A DNA stretch of 25,264 nt from an uncultured Clostridia bacterium (GTDB lineage: Bacteria > Bacillota > Clostridia > Oscillospirales > CAG-272), in NCBI GenBank assembly GCA_904501865.1, contig CAJGCF010000011.1, positions 1-25,264 on the forward strand, read 5' to 3'. The number at the start of each line of letters is the position of its first letter. Positions within the stretch are counted from its first letter, which is position 1. The notes below the pieces were generated by a model. The model made no database searches, was not told the origin of the DNA, and saw only the letters and a list, made by a program, of their open reading frames with translations. Both the position numbers and the translations under genes were made by a program. This document shows, piece after piece, positions 1 through 7,851 of this stretch.

Positions 1-121
1 CTCCTTCATAAGGATCGTTATAGGAAGATGGAGAGGAAAAATAAAGTGTATCGTTCTCTAGATTTTTGTAGTCGTAATTTTCATCGTTGAATTTGCAATA
101 TTTATATAAGGGTGGTATCAT
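1..121 (-). CDS. DUF2971-like protein, N-terminus only (runs off left edge)
   Basis: Reading leftward from an ATG at 121 gives 40 codons with no stop up to the window edge. The peptide begins MIPPLYKY and contains LYFSSPSSYNDPYEG, which matches from memory the N-terminal signature of DUF2971 proteins (LYKY...L.FSSP.SFNDPFD). A GGAG ribosome binding site lies about seven bases upstream, and a well-formed promoter sits at 154-182. DUF2971 proteins have no settled biochemical role and are often found in accessory or defence-rich islands. The rest of the gene is outside the window, so the C-terminus and length are unknown. The family call is fairly confident; the function is not known. Confidence 0.7.
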   Translation of the reverse strand, partial: MIPPLYKYCKFNDENYDYKNLENDTLYFSSPSSYNDPYEG

Positions 122-153
122 GAAGGCGCTCCGATATTGTTTTTGATACAATA

Positions 154-182
154 ATTATACCATAAAAATCATAACAAGTAAA
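154..182 (-). promoter_or_regulatory. Sigma-A-type promoter for the DUF2971-like gene
   Basis: On the minus strand there is a -35 TTTACT (177-182) and a perfect -10 TATAAT (154-159) with a 17-bp spacer. The -10 lies 32 bp upstream of the ATG at 121. No other gene lies downstream on this strand. Confidence 0.65.
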
Positions 183-201
183 CGCTCAAAAAGTTAATAA
201 A

Positions 202-339
202 ATGCTTGATTTTCCCCGCAAGTGGTCAAACATGTGGTCAAAGGCGAAAAATGGGCTTGTTCCATCCTCAAAACAGGGAAGAACAAGCCCATTTTTTATA
301 TTGCGAAAACGCGAGATTTCAAGAGATTTCGCGAGATAA
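202..339 (+). other. Short ORF with GTGGTCAAA direct repeat; possible decayed 3' end of an integrase
   Basis: The sequence GTGGTCAAA occurs twice (222-230 and 234-242), three bases apart. A 45-codon frame (202-339) and a second open frame ending at a stop at 379-381 both cross it, and neither has a convincing ribosome binding site. From memory, such tandem GTGGTCAAA stretches are common near the 3' ends of tyrosine integrases in Clostridia. The position beside the 3' end of a tRNA gene, the usual attachment site of such enzymes, fits this. No catalytic integrase sequence is present, so this is a suspicion and not a gene call. What is certain is the direct repeat and the lack of a normal gene here. 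Confidence 0.25.
247..297. terminator. Strong bidirectional hairpin terminator
   Basis: A perfect 12-bp stem, ATGGGCTTGTTC (251-262) with GAACAAGCCCAT (281-292), is flanked by A-rich sequence on the left and a T run on the right. It can terminate rightward transcription, and less clearly leftward. The only candidate rightward transcript is the degraded stretch at 202-339. Confidence 0.75.
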
Positions 340-344
340 ATAAA

Positions 345-376
345 GAAAAATCGGGACTCTTACGAATCCCGATTTT
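345..376 (-). terminator. Terminator of tRNA-Pro
   Basis: On the minus strand the stem AAAATCGGGA / TCCCGATTTT (plus-strand arms 367-376 and 347-356) begins at the tRNA CCA end and is followed by TTTCTTTA. A 10-base loop separates the arms. Confidence 0.7.
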
Positions 377-451
377 GGTCTGAGTGACAAGACTTGAACT
401 TGCGGCCTCTACCACCCCAAGGTAGCGCGCTACCAGCTGCGCCACACCCAG
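376..451 (-). tRNA. tRNA-Pro(GGG)
   Basis: The minus strand gives a 76-nt cloverleaf. The acceptor stem is CTGGGTG pairing with CACTCAG (one G-U pair), the D-arm has GCGC...GCGC, and the anticodon stem is CTACC/GGTAG. The loop TTGGGGT carries anticodon GGG (plus strand 416-418), the TTCAAGT T-loop is present, and CCA is encoded. It decodes CCC and CCU proline codons. It has its own consensus promoter and terminator. Its 3' end faces the accessory-looking DNA at the left edge, the classic side for integration of mobile elements. Confidence 0.95.
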
Positions 452-490
452 AAACCTTATTTTTTGTCGCTTTATCTCAACGACTTGAAT

Positions 491-519
491 ATTATATCAC
501 ATAAAAAAAGATTTGTCAA
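491..519 (-). promoter_or_regulatory. Consensus sigma-A promoter for tRNA-Pro
   Basis: On the minus strand there is a perfect TTGACA (514-519) and a perfect TATAAT (491-496) separated by 17 bp, ending 40 bp before the mature tRNA 5' end. This is the strength expected for a stable RNA gene. Confidence 0.85.
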
Positions 520-603
520 TACCTATTTTTAAAAAAGTACGTGTTTTTTGAAGTTTTTTCTTTTCTCATCGGGTGTTTCTGATAAATTAGCGGGAGCTTT
601 TTA

Positions 604-632
604 TTGACAAAAAGAAGTCTCTGTGTTATAAT
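604..632 (+). promoter_or_regulatory. Consensus sigma-A promoter for coaW
   Basis: A perfect TTGACA (604-609) and a perfect TATAAT (627-632) are separated by 17 bp, 42 bp before the coaW start codon. It is divergent from the tRNA-Pro promoter. Confidence 0.85.
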
Positions 633-674
633 CAAATAAAAACGTAAGCAAAAACATTGGAATCGAGGCTTATT

Positions 675-1535
675 ATGAATAAAAATAGAAATGTAATAGG
701 AATAGATGTTGGCGGCAGCACCACAAAAATCGTGGGGTTCAAACAAAGAAACGGCGTTATTTCCGAACTCATATCTCCTTTGTTGGTGCGGGCGACCGAT
801 CCCATAACCTCTATTTACGGAGCGTTTGGCCGCTTTACCTCTCAAAATAGTTTGGCACTTGATGATATAGATAAAGTCATGGTCACGGGTGTAGGTGCGA
901 CTCATATGCAACAGCCAATATACAACTTGACATGTCAGACTGTGCCTGAATTTTCTGCAGTAGGCCTTGGTGGACTCTACTTATCAGGTCTTGATGACGC
1001 TATTATTGTAAGCATGGGCACAGGAACCGCGCTTGTTCACGCAAAAAAAGAGGGGAATTCGACCAAAATAGATTATCTTGGTGGAACAGGTGTCGGCGGA
1101 GGAACTCTTCTCGGACTTACACGCAAGATGACGGGTGTTGACACGATAGAGCACATTGAGGAGCTTTGTAAGGACGGAAATCTTGACAAGGTTGATCTTC
1201 GTGTGAAAGATATTTCCAAAAATGCTAAATACACCGGTGTCAATGAAGATCTGACGGCGGCGAACTTTGGAAAGCTCTCAGATATGGCTACAAACGCAGA
1301 CATCGCGCTCGGAGTTGCCAACATGGTAGCCGAGACCGTGGCTATGATGTCAGTTTTTGCGGCAAAGGGCCACAATATAAAAGACGTTGTTATTATCGGA
1401 AACCTTACAAATATTGAGGCGGTAAGAAAAGTATTTAACAATCTTACCTCATTTGGCATAAACTTTATAATTCCGGAGAACTCGAGCTTTGGAACCGTTA
1501 TTGGCGCGGCGCTCTATGATGAGCTTGAGGCTTGA
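675..1535 (+). CDS. coaW: Type II pantothenate kinase
   Basis: The gene encodes 286 residues. The product phosphorylates pantothenate with ATP, the first step of coenzyme A synthesis, in the cytosol. The N-terminal phosphate-binding loop IGIDVGGSTTK (about residues 8-18) and the later SMGTGTA and GGTGVGGGTLLGL glycine-rich motifs are those of the type II (eukaryote-like, acetate and sugar kinase fold) enzymes found in Firmicutes. The length is typical; the Staphylococcus enzyme is about 267 residues. I chose the ATG at 675 because GAGG at 665-668 is well spaced; an in-frame TTG at 657 would add six residues but has no ribosome binding site. It shares an operon with the M48 protease, whose ribosome binding site follows directly after this stop codon. 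By family knowledge, the bacterial type II enzyme is little inhibited by CoA. Confidence 0.93.
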   Translation: MNKNRNVIGIDVGGSTTKIVGFKQRNGVISELISPLLVRATDPITSIYGAFGRFTSQNSLALDDIDKVMVTGVGATHMQQPIYNLTCQTVPEFSAVGLGGLYLSGLDDAIIVSMGTGTALVHAKKEGNSTKIDYLGGTGVGGGTLLGLTRKMTGVDTIEHIEELCKDGNLDKVDLRVKDISKNAKYTGVNEDLTAANFGKLSDMATNADIALGVANMVAETVAMMSVFAAKGHNIKDVVIIGNLTNIEAVRKVFNNLTSFGINFIIPENSSFGTVIGAALYDELEA

Positions 1536-1549
1536 TAAGAGGAGTCAAT

Positions 1550-2779
1550 ATGTATAAGATTATAATTTTAATACTGTTGGTTATTAACACAGCTTACTCT
1601 ATCATTCTCAATGTTATAAGGTACAATTCCGCTAAAAATCCAACTCCCGAAAGCGTAGCTGATGTTTATGATGCAGAAACTTACGGCAAATGGAGAAAGT
1701 ATAGTGCGGAGCATTGTATGTTGGAGCTTACATCAAGCGTCATTACGTTTGTAATTACATTTGTGCTTTTATCAACTAATGCTTTTTCATCATTTGCAGA
1801 GTTCTTTCCTAACGATATGTTTTTTCAGCTTGCGGCGGTCGTTATACTTGATATATCCGTGAACATTGTAGTTAATACGTTAACAAGTTATATAAAAACA
1901 ATGGTCATTGAGCAAAAATACGGCTTCAACCGTTCATCACTTAAGACCTTCATTTTGGATATGGTGCGCTCTTTGATTATTTCCTGTATGCTCACGTTTG
2001 GCCTTTCAGGACTTATGATGCTCTTTGAGCTTGGAGACTGGCCTATTATTGCTTTCGCGGCTATCATGTTTGCATTTACACTTTTTGTCGCGTTTATTTA
2101 CCCCATATTTAGCCGAATAAGCAATAAGTTTACTCCTTTAGAGGACGGAGAGTTAAAAACAAGACTTATTGAAATGCTTTCAAGTCATGGATATAAGGTC
2201 AGGTCGATAGAGGTAATGGATGCGTCCAGACGTACAACTAAAGTGAATGCTTATATAGCGGGATTAGGGAAGAGCAAAACGATCGTGCTTTATGATACGC
2301 TGGTTGAAAAAATGTCAACGGACGAGATCTGCGCAATATTTGCGCATGAAATGGGGCATGGACTACATAAAGACGTGCTTAAAAGCCAGCTATTGAGCAT
2401 ATTGAATATATCCTTACTTTCTCTTGTCGTCTGGGCAACCGTCAGCAATCCGCAGCTTTACTACGACTTCGGGTTTGAGACAATCAACTATGGCTTCTCA
2501 TACATTATAACAGGAATAACTCTGGGGGTTGTACAACCCTTCATATCCCTTATAATGAATGCGCACAGCCGTGCGGCTGAATATGCCGCCGATCGACAAG
2601 CTGTCATTGAGGGATACGGAGAACCCATGATGACCGCATTCAAAAAAATGGCGGTTGACAACTTCTCCAACCTATCTCCCTCAAAAATAAACGTTGTCCT
2701 GGAGTATAGTCATCCTCCTATCAATTGTCGTATTGAAGCCATCAGGGCTCAAATGAAGAATACCGAAAATATCAAATAG
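1550..2779 (+). CDS. Ste24-like M48 family membrane metalloprotease
   Basis: The gene encodes 409 residues. The zinc motif HEMGH is at residues 266-270, and the third ligand is probably Glu344 in SRAAEYAAD, as in CAAX-protease-like M48 enzymes. Several hydrophobic segments (about 2-22, 56-80, 95-118, 145-165, 172-195 and two after the active site) indicate an integral membrane enzyme with its catalytic site near the cytosolic face. Family members cut membrane or prenylated proteins; the bacterial substrates are mostly unknown, and housekeeping quality control is a reasonable guess. The ATG at 1550 follows AGAGGAG at proper spacing. It sits 14 bases after coaW, so the two are co-transcribed from the promoter at 604-632. 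A hairpin at 2785-2807 closes the operon. Confidence 0.9.
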   Translation: MYKIIILILLVINTAYSIILNVIRYNSAKNPTPESVADVYDAETYGKWRKYSAEHCMLELTSSVITFVITFVLLSTNAFSSFAEFFPNDMFFQLAAVVILDISVNIVVNTLTSYIKTMVIEQKYGFNRSSLKTFILDMVRSLIISCMLTFGLSGLMMLFELGDWPIIAFAAIMFAFTLFVAFIYPIFSRISNKFTPLEDGELKTRLIEMLSSHGYKVRSIEVMDASRRTTKVNAYIAGLGKSKTIVLYDTLVEKMSTDEICAIFAHEMGHGLHKDVLKSQLLSILNISLLSLVVWATVSNPQLYYDFGFETINYGFSYIITGITLGVVQPFISLIMNAHSRAAEYAADRQAVIEGYGEPMMTAFKKMAVDNFSNLSPSKINVVLEYSHPPINCRIEAIRAQMKNTENIK

Positions 2780-2784
2780 TATCT

Positions 2785-2818
2785 ACCGCCGAGGAAATCT
2801 CGGCGGTTCGTTTGATTT
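2785..2818 (+). terminator. Hairpin after the coaW-M48 operon
   Basis: A perfect 9-bp GC-rich stem, ACCGCCGAG (2785-2793) with CTCGGCGGT (2799-2807), has a GAAAT loop and is followed by a broken T-rich run (TCGTTTGATTT). It is probably an intrinsic terminator of moderate strength. Confidence 0.6.
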
Positions 2819-2861
2819 CAGGTTGATTTTGGGTAAAACAGTGCAACTTTCTCAAAAGCGC

Positions 2862-2890
2862 TTGACTTATCCTTATTTTTGTGATAAAAT
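2862..2890 (+). promoter_or_regulatory. Sigma-A-type promoter for alaS
   Basis: TTGACT (2862-2867) and TAAAAT (2885-2890) are separated by 17 bp, 43 bp before the alaS start. The short leader leaves no room for a T-box, so alaS looks constitutive. Confidence 0.75.
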
Positions 2891-2933
2891 TATATAGTTA
2901 ATGTAAACTTGACGAAAGGATGTAAAAATTCTT

Positions 2934-5564
2934 ATGAAATGGACATCACTTAATGATTTGAGGGAAAAATATCTTTCGTTTTTTGAGTCGAAAGGACATC
3001 TGCGTCTTCCTTCGTATTCACTCGTTCCTCATAACGATAAATCTCTTTTACTTATAAACTCGGGTATGGCTCCTATGAAGAAATTCTTCACTGGAGAGGA
3101 AAAGCCGCCGAGAAACCGTGTCACAACCTGTCAGAAGTGTATAAGAACTCCCGACCTTGAGCGTGTCGGTCACACGGCGCGCCATGGCACGTTCTTTGAG
3201 ATGCTTGGAAACTTCTCCTTTGGCGATTATTTCAAGGAGCAGGCTATTGAGTGGGCGTGGGAGTTCCTCACAGAGACTCTCGAGATACCTAATGATCTTC
3301 TTTGGCCTTCAATCTACGAGAATGACGAGGAAGCTTACGACATTTGGGTAAACAAGATAGGCGTTGACCCTGCGCACGTAGTAAGGCTCGGCAAGGCTGA
3401 CAACTTCTGGGAACACGGAAGCGGTCCTTGCGGTCCTTGTTCCGAGATATATTTTGACCGCGGCATCAAGTACGGCTGCGGCTCGCCCGACTGTAAGCCC
3501 GGTTGCGATTGCGACAGATTTATGGAGATCTGGAACAACGTATTCTCACAGTTCAACAACGACGGACAGGGCAACTATACCGAGCTTGCACAGAAAAACA
3601 TCGATACCGGTATGGGTCTTGAGCGTCTTGCGTGCGTAATGCAGGGCGTTGATAATATGTTTGAGGTCGACTCTATACGTAAGGTCATTGACAAGGTATG
3701 TGAAATATCCGGAAAGACCTACGGAGACGACGCTAACAACGATATTTCCATACGCGTTATCACTGACCACTCAAGAAGCGCAATGTTCATGATATCCGAC
3801 GGAGTCATTCCTTCAAACGAGGGCAGAGGATACGTTCTTCGCCGTATAATCCGTCGCGCTTGCCGTCACGGTAAGCTTCTCGGTATCAGCCATGCCTTCC
3901 TTGTTGAGACAGTCACCACATCTATAGAAGAAAGCAAATGCGCATATCACGAGCTTGATGAAAAGCGCGATTATATCCTCAAGGTTATATCTATGGAGGA
4001 GGAACGCTTTGACGCAACTGTTGACGCAGGACTTGCTATTCTTTCCAATCTTATAAGAGGCGCTATTACCGACCACGCTGACGTAATCTCGGGCGAGGAG
4101 GTATTCAAGCTTTACGATACGTTTGGATTCCCGATAGACCTTACACGTGAGATAGCCGCTGAAAGTCATCTTCAAATTGATGAGGCGACCTTCAATGAGC
4201 TTATGCGTCAGCAGAAGCAACGCGCAAGAGACGCGAGAGCTAATATTGGCGGGTGGGACGAGTCCTCAAGATCATTGCTTTCCGGCCTTAAAAAGACCGA
4301 GTTTACGGGATACACCGAGTTCAGAAGCTCCGCAAAGGTGGTAGCTATTCTGACAGAGGACGGAAGCGTTGAATCCTTGTCCGAGGGGGATTGCACGATC
4401 GTTCTTGACCGCACGCCATTCTACGGCGAGAGCGGTGGACAGGTTGGAGACACCGGAACTATCTACTCTGATAAGTTCTTGGCAACCGTCTACGACACTA
4501 AAAAAACCGATGGCGTATATATTCATCTCTGTACCGTGGCAAACGGTGAATTGAGTGTCGGCGACACGGTAACCGCTGATATCAACGACTCCAAGCGTGT
4601 GGCGACCTGCCGCAATCACTCCGCGGCTCATCTGCTTCAGGCGGCGCTCCGCACAGTGCTTGGAAATCACGTTGAGCAGGCGGGCTCATACGTTAACGAT
4701 GAGGTGTGTAGATTCGATTTTACTCACTTTGCAGCTATGACGGCAGAGGAGATACAAAAGGTAGAGGCTCTCGTCAACATCAACATCCTTGCCGCAAACG
4801 AGATAGTAACTCTTGAAACAGACATTGAGACTGCCAAAAAGAGCGGTGCTATGGCGCTTTTCGGCGAGAAATACGGTAGCGTTGTACGTATGATAAAGAT
4901 GGGAAGCTTCTCAACAGAGCTTTGCGGAGGAACGCATTGTGATAACACGGGGAAGATTGGACTCTTCAAGATAACATCCGAGTCCTCGGTGGCCGCAGGC
5001 ATACGTCGTATTGAGGCGGTTACGGGAATTGGAGTTCTCGAGCTCATTGCATCCAAGGACAAGCTCATACTTGACACCGCGGCAGAGCTCAAGGTACAGA
5101 ATCCCGCAGACATATCAAAGAGAGCGGCACAGCTTCAGACAGAGATATCGTCTATGAAGAAAGAAATAGAGGCTCTTAACTCTAAGCTCGCGGGCTCCAA
5201 GCTCGGTGACGTTCTGGCAAGTGCCGTCAACGTTGGCTCAATCAAGCTTGTCACCTACGTAGCAGACGGAATGGAGATAGACGCTGCAAGGAGTCTATCC
5301 GATAAAATCAAGGCAGAGAACACCGATATGGTCGCAGTAATTGCCGTTAAGACGGGAGACAAGCTCAACTTTATTGCCGTTGCGGGTAAGGACGCAGTTG
5401 CCGCAGGCGCTCATGCGGGCAAGCTCGTAGGCGCTATCGCCACAATCACGGGAGGAAAGGGCGGCGGACGACCTGACAGTGCTATGGCGGGCGGCCGTGA
5501 TGTATCCAAGATAACAGAGGCACTTCAATCTGCCAAGGCTACTCTTGAATCAATGCTTAAGTAA
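2934..5564 (+). CDS. alaS: Alanine--tRNA ligase
   Basis: The gene encodes 876 residues, the usual full length. The product charges tRNA-Ala in the cytosol and clears mischarged Ser or Gly. The N-terminal class II catalytic part has LREKYLSFFESKGH, the motif EHGSGPCGPCSEIYFDRG (about 160-177), MEIWNNVFSQFN, and GYVLRRIIRRACRHG in the tRNA-binding part. The editing domain has the zinc motif HSAAH (about 562-566) and CGGTHC (about 664-669). A C-Ala segment with GGKGGGRPDSAMAGG ends the protein. A cysteine-rich insert, CGSPDCKPGCDCD, lies near residues 182-194 and is common in Firmicutes enzymes. The ribosome binding site is GAAAGGATG with rather long spacing. The gene is monocistronic, with its own promoter and a strong terminator shared with convergent rpe. 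Confidence 0.98.
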   Translation: MKWTSLNDLREKYLSFFESKGHLRLPSYSLVPHNDKSLLLINSGMAPMKKFFTGEEKPPRNRVTTCQKCIRTPDLERVGHTARHGTFFEMLGNFSFGDYFKEQAIEWAWEFLTETLEIPNDLLWPSIYENDEEAYDIWVNKIGVDPAHVVRLGKADNFWEHGSGPCGPCSEIYFDRGIKYGCGSPDCKPGCDCDRFMEIWNNVFSQFNNDGQGNYTELAQKNIDTGMGLERLACVMQGVDNMFEVDSIRKVIDKVCEISGKTYGDDANNDISIRVITDHSRSAMFMISDGVIPSNEGRGYVLRRIIRRACRHGKLLGISHAFLVETVTTSIEESKCAYHELDEKRDYILKVISMEEERFDATVDAGLAILSNLIRGAITDHADVISGEEVFKLYDTFGFPIDLTREIAAESHLQIDEATFNELMRQQKQRARDARANIGGWDESSRSLLSGLKKTEFTGYTEFRSSAKVVAILTEDGSVESLSEGDCTIVLDRTPFYGESGGQVGDTGTIYSDKFLATVYDTKKTDGVYIHLCTVANGELSVGDTVTADINDSKRVATCRNHSAAHLLQAALRTVLGNHVEQAGSYVNDEVCRFDFTHFAAMTAEEIQKVEALVNINILAANEIVTLETDIETAKKSGAMALFGEKYGSVVRMIKMGSFSTELCGGTHCDNTGKIGLFKITSESSVAAGIRRIEAVTGIGVLELIASKDKLILDTAAELKVQNPADISKRAAQLQTEISSMKKEIEALNSKLAGSKLGDVLASAVNVGSIKLVTYVADGMEIDAARSLSDKIKAENTDMVAVIAVKTGDKLNFIAVAGKDAVAAGAHAGKLVGAIATITGGKGGGRPDSAMAGGRDVSKITEALQSAKATLESMLK

Positions 5565-5570
5565 TCAGAT

Positions 5571-5606
5571 AAAAAAGAACAACGGCACAGCCGTTGTTCT
5601 TTTTGT
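5571..5606. terminator. Bidirectional terminator between alaS and rpe
   Basis: A perfect 12-bp stem, AAGAACAACGGC (5575-5586) with GCCGTTGTTCTT (5590-5601), has A and T runs on the two sides. It serves alaS rightward and rpe leftward. Confidence 0.9.
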
Positions 5607-6278
5607 TCATATTATGAACGGATTATTGTTTGCGCTTGCTTTCATTTCCAATATGACTGAGCGTGGCTTTTTGGCCTTAAATATCGCCGAGCCCGCTACT
5701 ATAACGTTAGCCCCCGAGGATGTGACAAGTCCGACGTTGTTCGCATTAATGCCTCCGTCTGCCTGGATATCAAGATCGATTCCTCGCTCTTCCGCATATT
5801 TACGCAGAGCGGAGATCTTCTCAAGCGTCGTGGGAATCATCGCCTGACCGCCAAATCCGGGCTCAACAGTCATAATAAGTGCCATATCAATATGCTCAAT
5901 CAGAGGGAAAAGATGCTCTACGGGCGTATTGGGGGAAATGGCAATGCCCGCTCTCATTTCATAGGAATGAATGAGGTGGACTACTGCCATGGGATTCTCA
6001 CACGCCTCATAATGTACAGTGATTATATCCGCTCCGGCTTTTACGAATCTGTCAATATATCTCTCTGGGCGCTTTATCATAAGATGCACGTCAAATATCA
6101 TACTAGTACACTTGCGAATAGAGGCAATCAGATCCGAGCCAAATGAAATATTGGGCACAAAAGCACCGTCCATAACGTCAAGATGCAAATACTGTGCGCC
6201 TGCTTGTTCAACCTTTTTGATCTCCGTTGACAAGGTTGAAAAATCAGCGGCCAGCAGAGAAGGAGCAATATAAATCAT
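5607..6278 (-). CDS. rpe: Ribulose-phosphate 3-epimerase
   Basis: The gene encodes 223 residues, the normal family length. The product interconverts ribulose-5-phosphate and xylulose-5-phosphate in the non-oxidative pentose phosphate pathway. The TIM-barrel signatures are all present: APSLLAADF at 5-13, HLDVMDG with metal ligands His32 and Asp34, DVHLMI with His65, the phosphate-binding EPGFGGQ at 139-145, and QADGGI with Asp174. The start ATG at 6278 follows AAAGGCAAGG. It lies downstream of ispF on the same strand but 265 bp away, so it may have its own promoter, although I could not find a clean one. Confidence 0.96.
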   Translation of the reverse strand: MIYIAPSLLAADFSTLSTEIKKVEQAGAQYLHLDVMDGAFVPNISFGSDLIASIRKCTSMIFDVHLMIKRPERYIDRFVKAGADIITVHYEACENPMAVVHLIHSYEMRAGIAISPNTPVEHLFPLIEHIDMALIMTVEPGFGGQAMIPTTLEKISALRKYAEERGIDLDIQADGGINANNVGLVTSSGANVIVAGSAIFKAKKPRSVILEMKASANNNPFII

Positions 6279-6492
6279 AAAATTACCTTGCCTTTCTTTT
6301 AAGTAAAAAGTCAGTAAAAGATTTTTCGTTTTTGTAGAATTTTGTCGGCATCTGCCATATCATATAAATATAGGGAAAAATACAATGTACAACCCTATAA
6401 AAAAACCAAAATAACGTTTCGGAAACGCCCTCACGGAAAATTCAAAACAGTAGAAGTAAATGCTTGCGAGGGGTGTTCCGTACGATCATATA

Positions 6493-6518
6493 TGCTGTTG
6501 TGCTCAGGCGCAACAGCA
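6493..6518 (-). terminator. Hairpin at the 3' end of the ispF operon
   Basis: TGCTGTTGTGC (6493-6503) pairs with GCGCAACAGCA (6508-6518), 11 bp with one wobble and a 4-base loop, 25 bases beyond the ispF stop. No T run follows on the minus strand, so it may be an inefficient terminator or a 3'-end-stabilising hairpin that lets some transcripts continue to rpe. Confidence 0.4.
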
Positions 6519-6543
6519 ATTTAAAAATAAACAAAGACAAGCT

Positions 6544-7017
6544 CTATGCTCTGCGGAGCAAACACACTGCGTGAGCGGCTATACCAAGCTCCTGTCCCGT
6601 AAAGCCAAGCTTTTCCTCAGTGGTTGCCTTTACGTTGACGTTTTCAATATTGGTCTCAAATACATTCGCAATGTTTTTACGCATAAGCTCTATATAAGGT
6701 GCCATTTTGGGCTTTTGCGCAATAACCGTGGCATCAATATTGCCTATACGGTATCCTTGGGCTTTCATTATATCAGCAACAGCAGCACACAGCTTTATAC
6801 TGTCAGCACCCTTGTATTGCTCGTCTGTGTCAGGGAAGTGTGTCCCTATATCTCCCAGCGCCAAAGCTCCGAGAATGGCGTCCATTATTGCGTGAAGCAA
6901 AACGTCGGCATCTGAATGTCCCAAAAGGCCCAATGTATGCGGCACGTCAACTCCACCTACTATGCATTTTCTACCCCCAACGAGTCTGTGAACGTCATAA
7001 CCGTGACCAATCCTCAT
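6544..7017 (-). CDS. ispF: 2-C-methyl-D-erythritol 2,4-cyclodiphosphate synthase
   Basis: The gene encodes 157 residues, full length. The product cyclises CDP-methylerythritol 2-phosphate with release of CMP in the MEP isoprenoid pathway; family members are trimers with a zinc at the active site. The zinc ligands are visible as Asp8 and His10 (RIGHGYDVH) and His42 (LGHSDADVLLHA). The C-terminal KATTEEKLGFTGQELGIAAHA is also diagnostic. The start codon overlaps the ispD stop by four bases (ATGA), and GAGGA lies just upstream within ispD. Translation of the two consecutive pathway enzymes is therefore probably coupled. Confidence 0.97.
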   Translation of the reverse strand: MRIGHGYDVHRLVGGRKCIVGGVDVPHTLGLLGHSDADVLLHAIMDAILGALALGDIGTHFPDTDEQYKGADSIKLCAAVADIMKAQGYRIGNIDATVIAQKPKMAPYIELMRKNIANVFETNIENVNVKATTEEKLGFTGQELGIAAHAVCLLRRA

Positions 7018-7814
7018 TTTTCTTCCTCGCTTGTATCTTCACTCACCGCGGCGCACTCTGCTCTTGAGCGGAGAACCGCCTCCGCAAAATAAATGTCGCA
7101 AGGCTCAGTGATCTTTATGTTTTCGCGACTGCCCTCAACTAATTTGACGGGTATTCTTATATGCTCAAGCAGACTTGCGTCGTCCGTGCCCTCGAACTTT
7201 TCATCGCGCGCGACGTATGTGGCAGCACGGAAAGCGTTTGTCTTGAACACCTGAGGTGTCTGCGCCTGCCACGCAAGCTTTCTCTCGGGCGTATTTTCAA
7301 CAAATGCGCTCTTGTCTCCTATCTTGACCGTATCAACCGCCCTGACAGCAAGAATAGCCCCACCGTGAAGATATGCACCGTGGCACGCTTTATATATCAT
7401 ATCCTTGGTGATAAGACATCTTGCGGCATCATGAATTGCAATAAACTTGGATTTCTCATTCACCGCATCCGAGCCAAAACGAGCAGATTCCTGACGGGTC
7501 TCTCCGCCGAGCACGACCTTAAAAGGCTTGGTCAAGCTATATTTCTCTACGAAACCCTCATACAAGGGAAGCTCGTCCTTTTTGGCAACCACTATTATCT
7601 CGTCTATACATTCCGAGTTGTCAAATTCAAGCACGGTACGAGCGACTATCGGCAAGCCTTGTATCTCAAGAAATTGCTTGCTATTCCCATTCATACGGGT
7701 AGACGAGCCTGCAGCCAGAATGACTGCAGAGGTATAATATTTTTTATCTGTTTTACCCGCAACTGCTCGCAATATCTCGGCGACCTTATGCGGAATATCG
7801 GTACGTTCAGCCAT
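7014..7814 (-). CDS. ispD: 2-C-methyl-D-erythritol 4-phosphate cytidylyltransferase
   Basis: The gene encodes 266 residues. The product makes CDP-methylerythritol from MEP and CTP, two steps before IspF in the same pathway. The nucleotide-binding loop AVILAAGSSTRM (30-41) with Lys46 in SKQF, the AVDTVK segment and the C-terminal GTDDASLLE are family signatures. About 28 residues precede the Rossmann-like core (MAERTDIPHKVAEILRAVAG...), which is longer than usual. The ATG at 7814 has AAAGGA ten bases upstream, so the extension is probably translated. The gene lies 37 bases after rpiB. The protein ends in a short acidic tail (SEDTSEEEK). Confidence 0.95.
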   Translation of the reverse strand: MAERTDIPHKVAEILRAVAGKTDKKYYTSAVILAAGSSTRMNGNSKQFLEIQGLPIVARTVLEFDNSECIDEIIVVAKKDELPLYEGFVEKYSLTKPFKVVLGGETRQESARFGSDAVNEKSKFIAIHDAARCLITKDMIYKACHGAYLHGGAILAVRAVDTVKIGDKSAFVENTPERKLAWQAQTPQVFKTNAFRAATYVARDEKFEGTDDASLLEHIRIPVKLVEGSRENIKITEPCDIYFAEAVLRSRAECAAVSEDTSEEEK

Positions 7815-7851
7815 TCCTATCTATTCCTTTCCGTAATATTAGATACAAATA

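Noticed and set aside
2820..2933. Possible T-box or other riboswitch upstream of alaS
   Set aside because: The promoter is only 43 bp from the start codon, leaving no room, and no T-box sequence is present.
4272..4670. Long open frame antisense to alaS, and similar frames antisense to rpe, ispD, rhaB and parC
   Set aside because: They lie wholly inside well-supported genes, lack ribosome binding sites and show no recognisable protein features.
6415..6427. 13-bp palindrome CGTTTC-G-GAAACG about 140 bp upstream of rpe
   Set aside because: It is short, far from the start codon, and no promoter could be placed near it, so I do not call it an operator.
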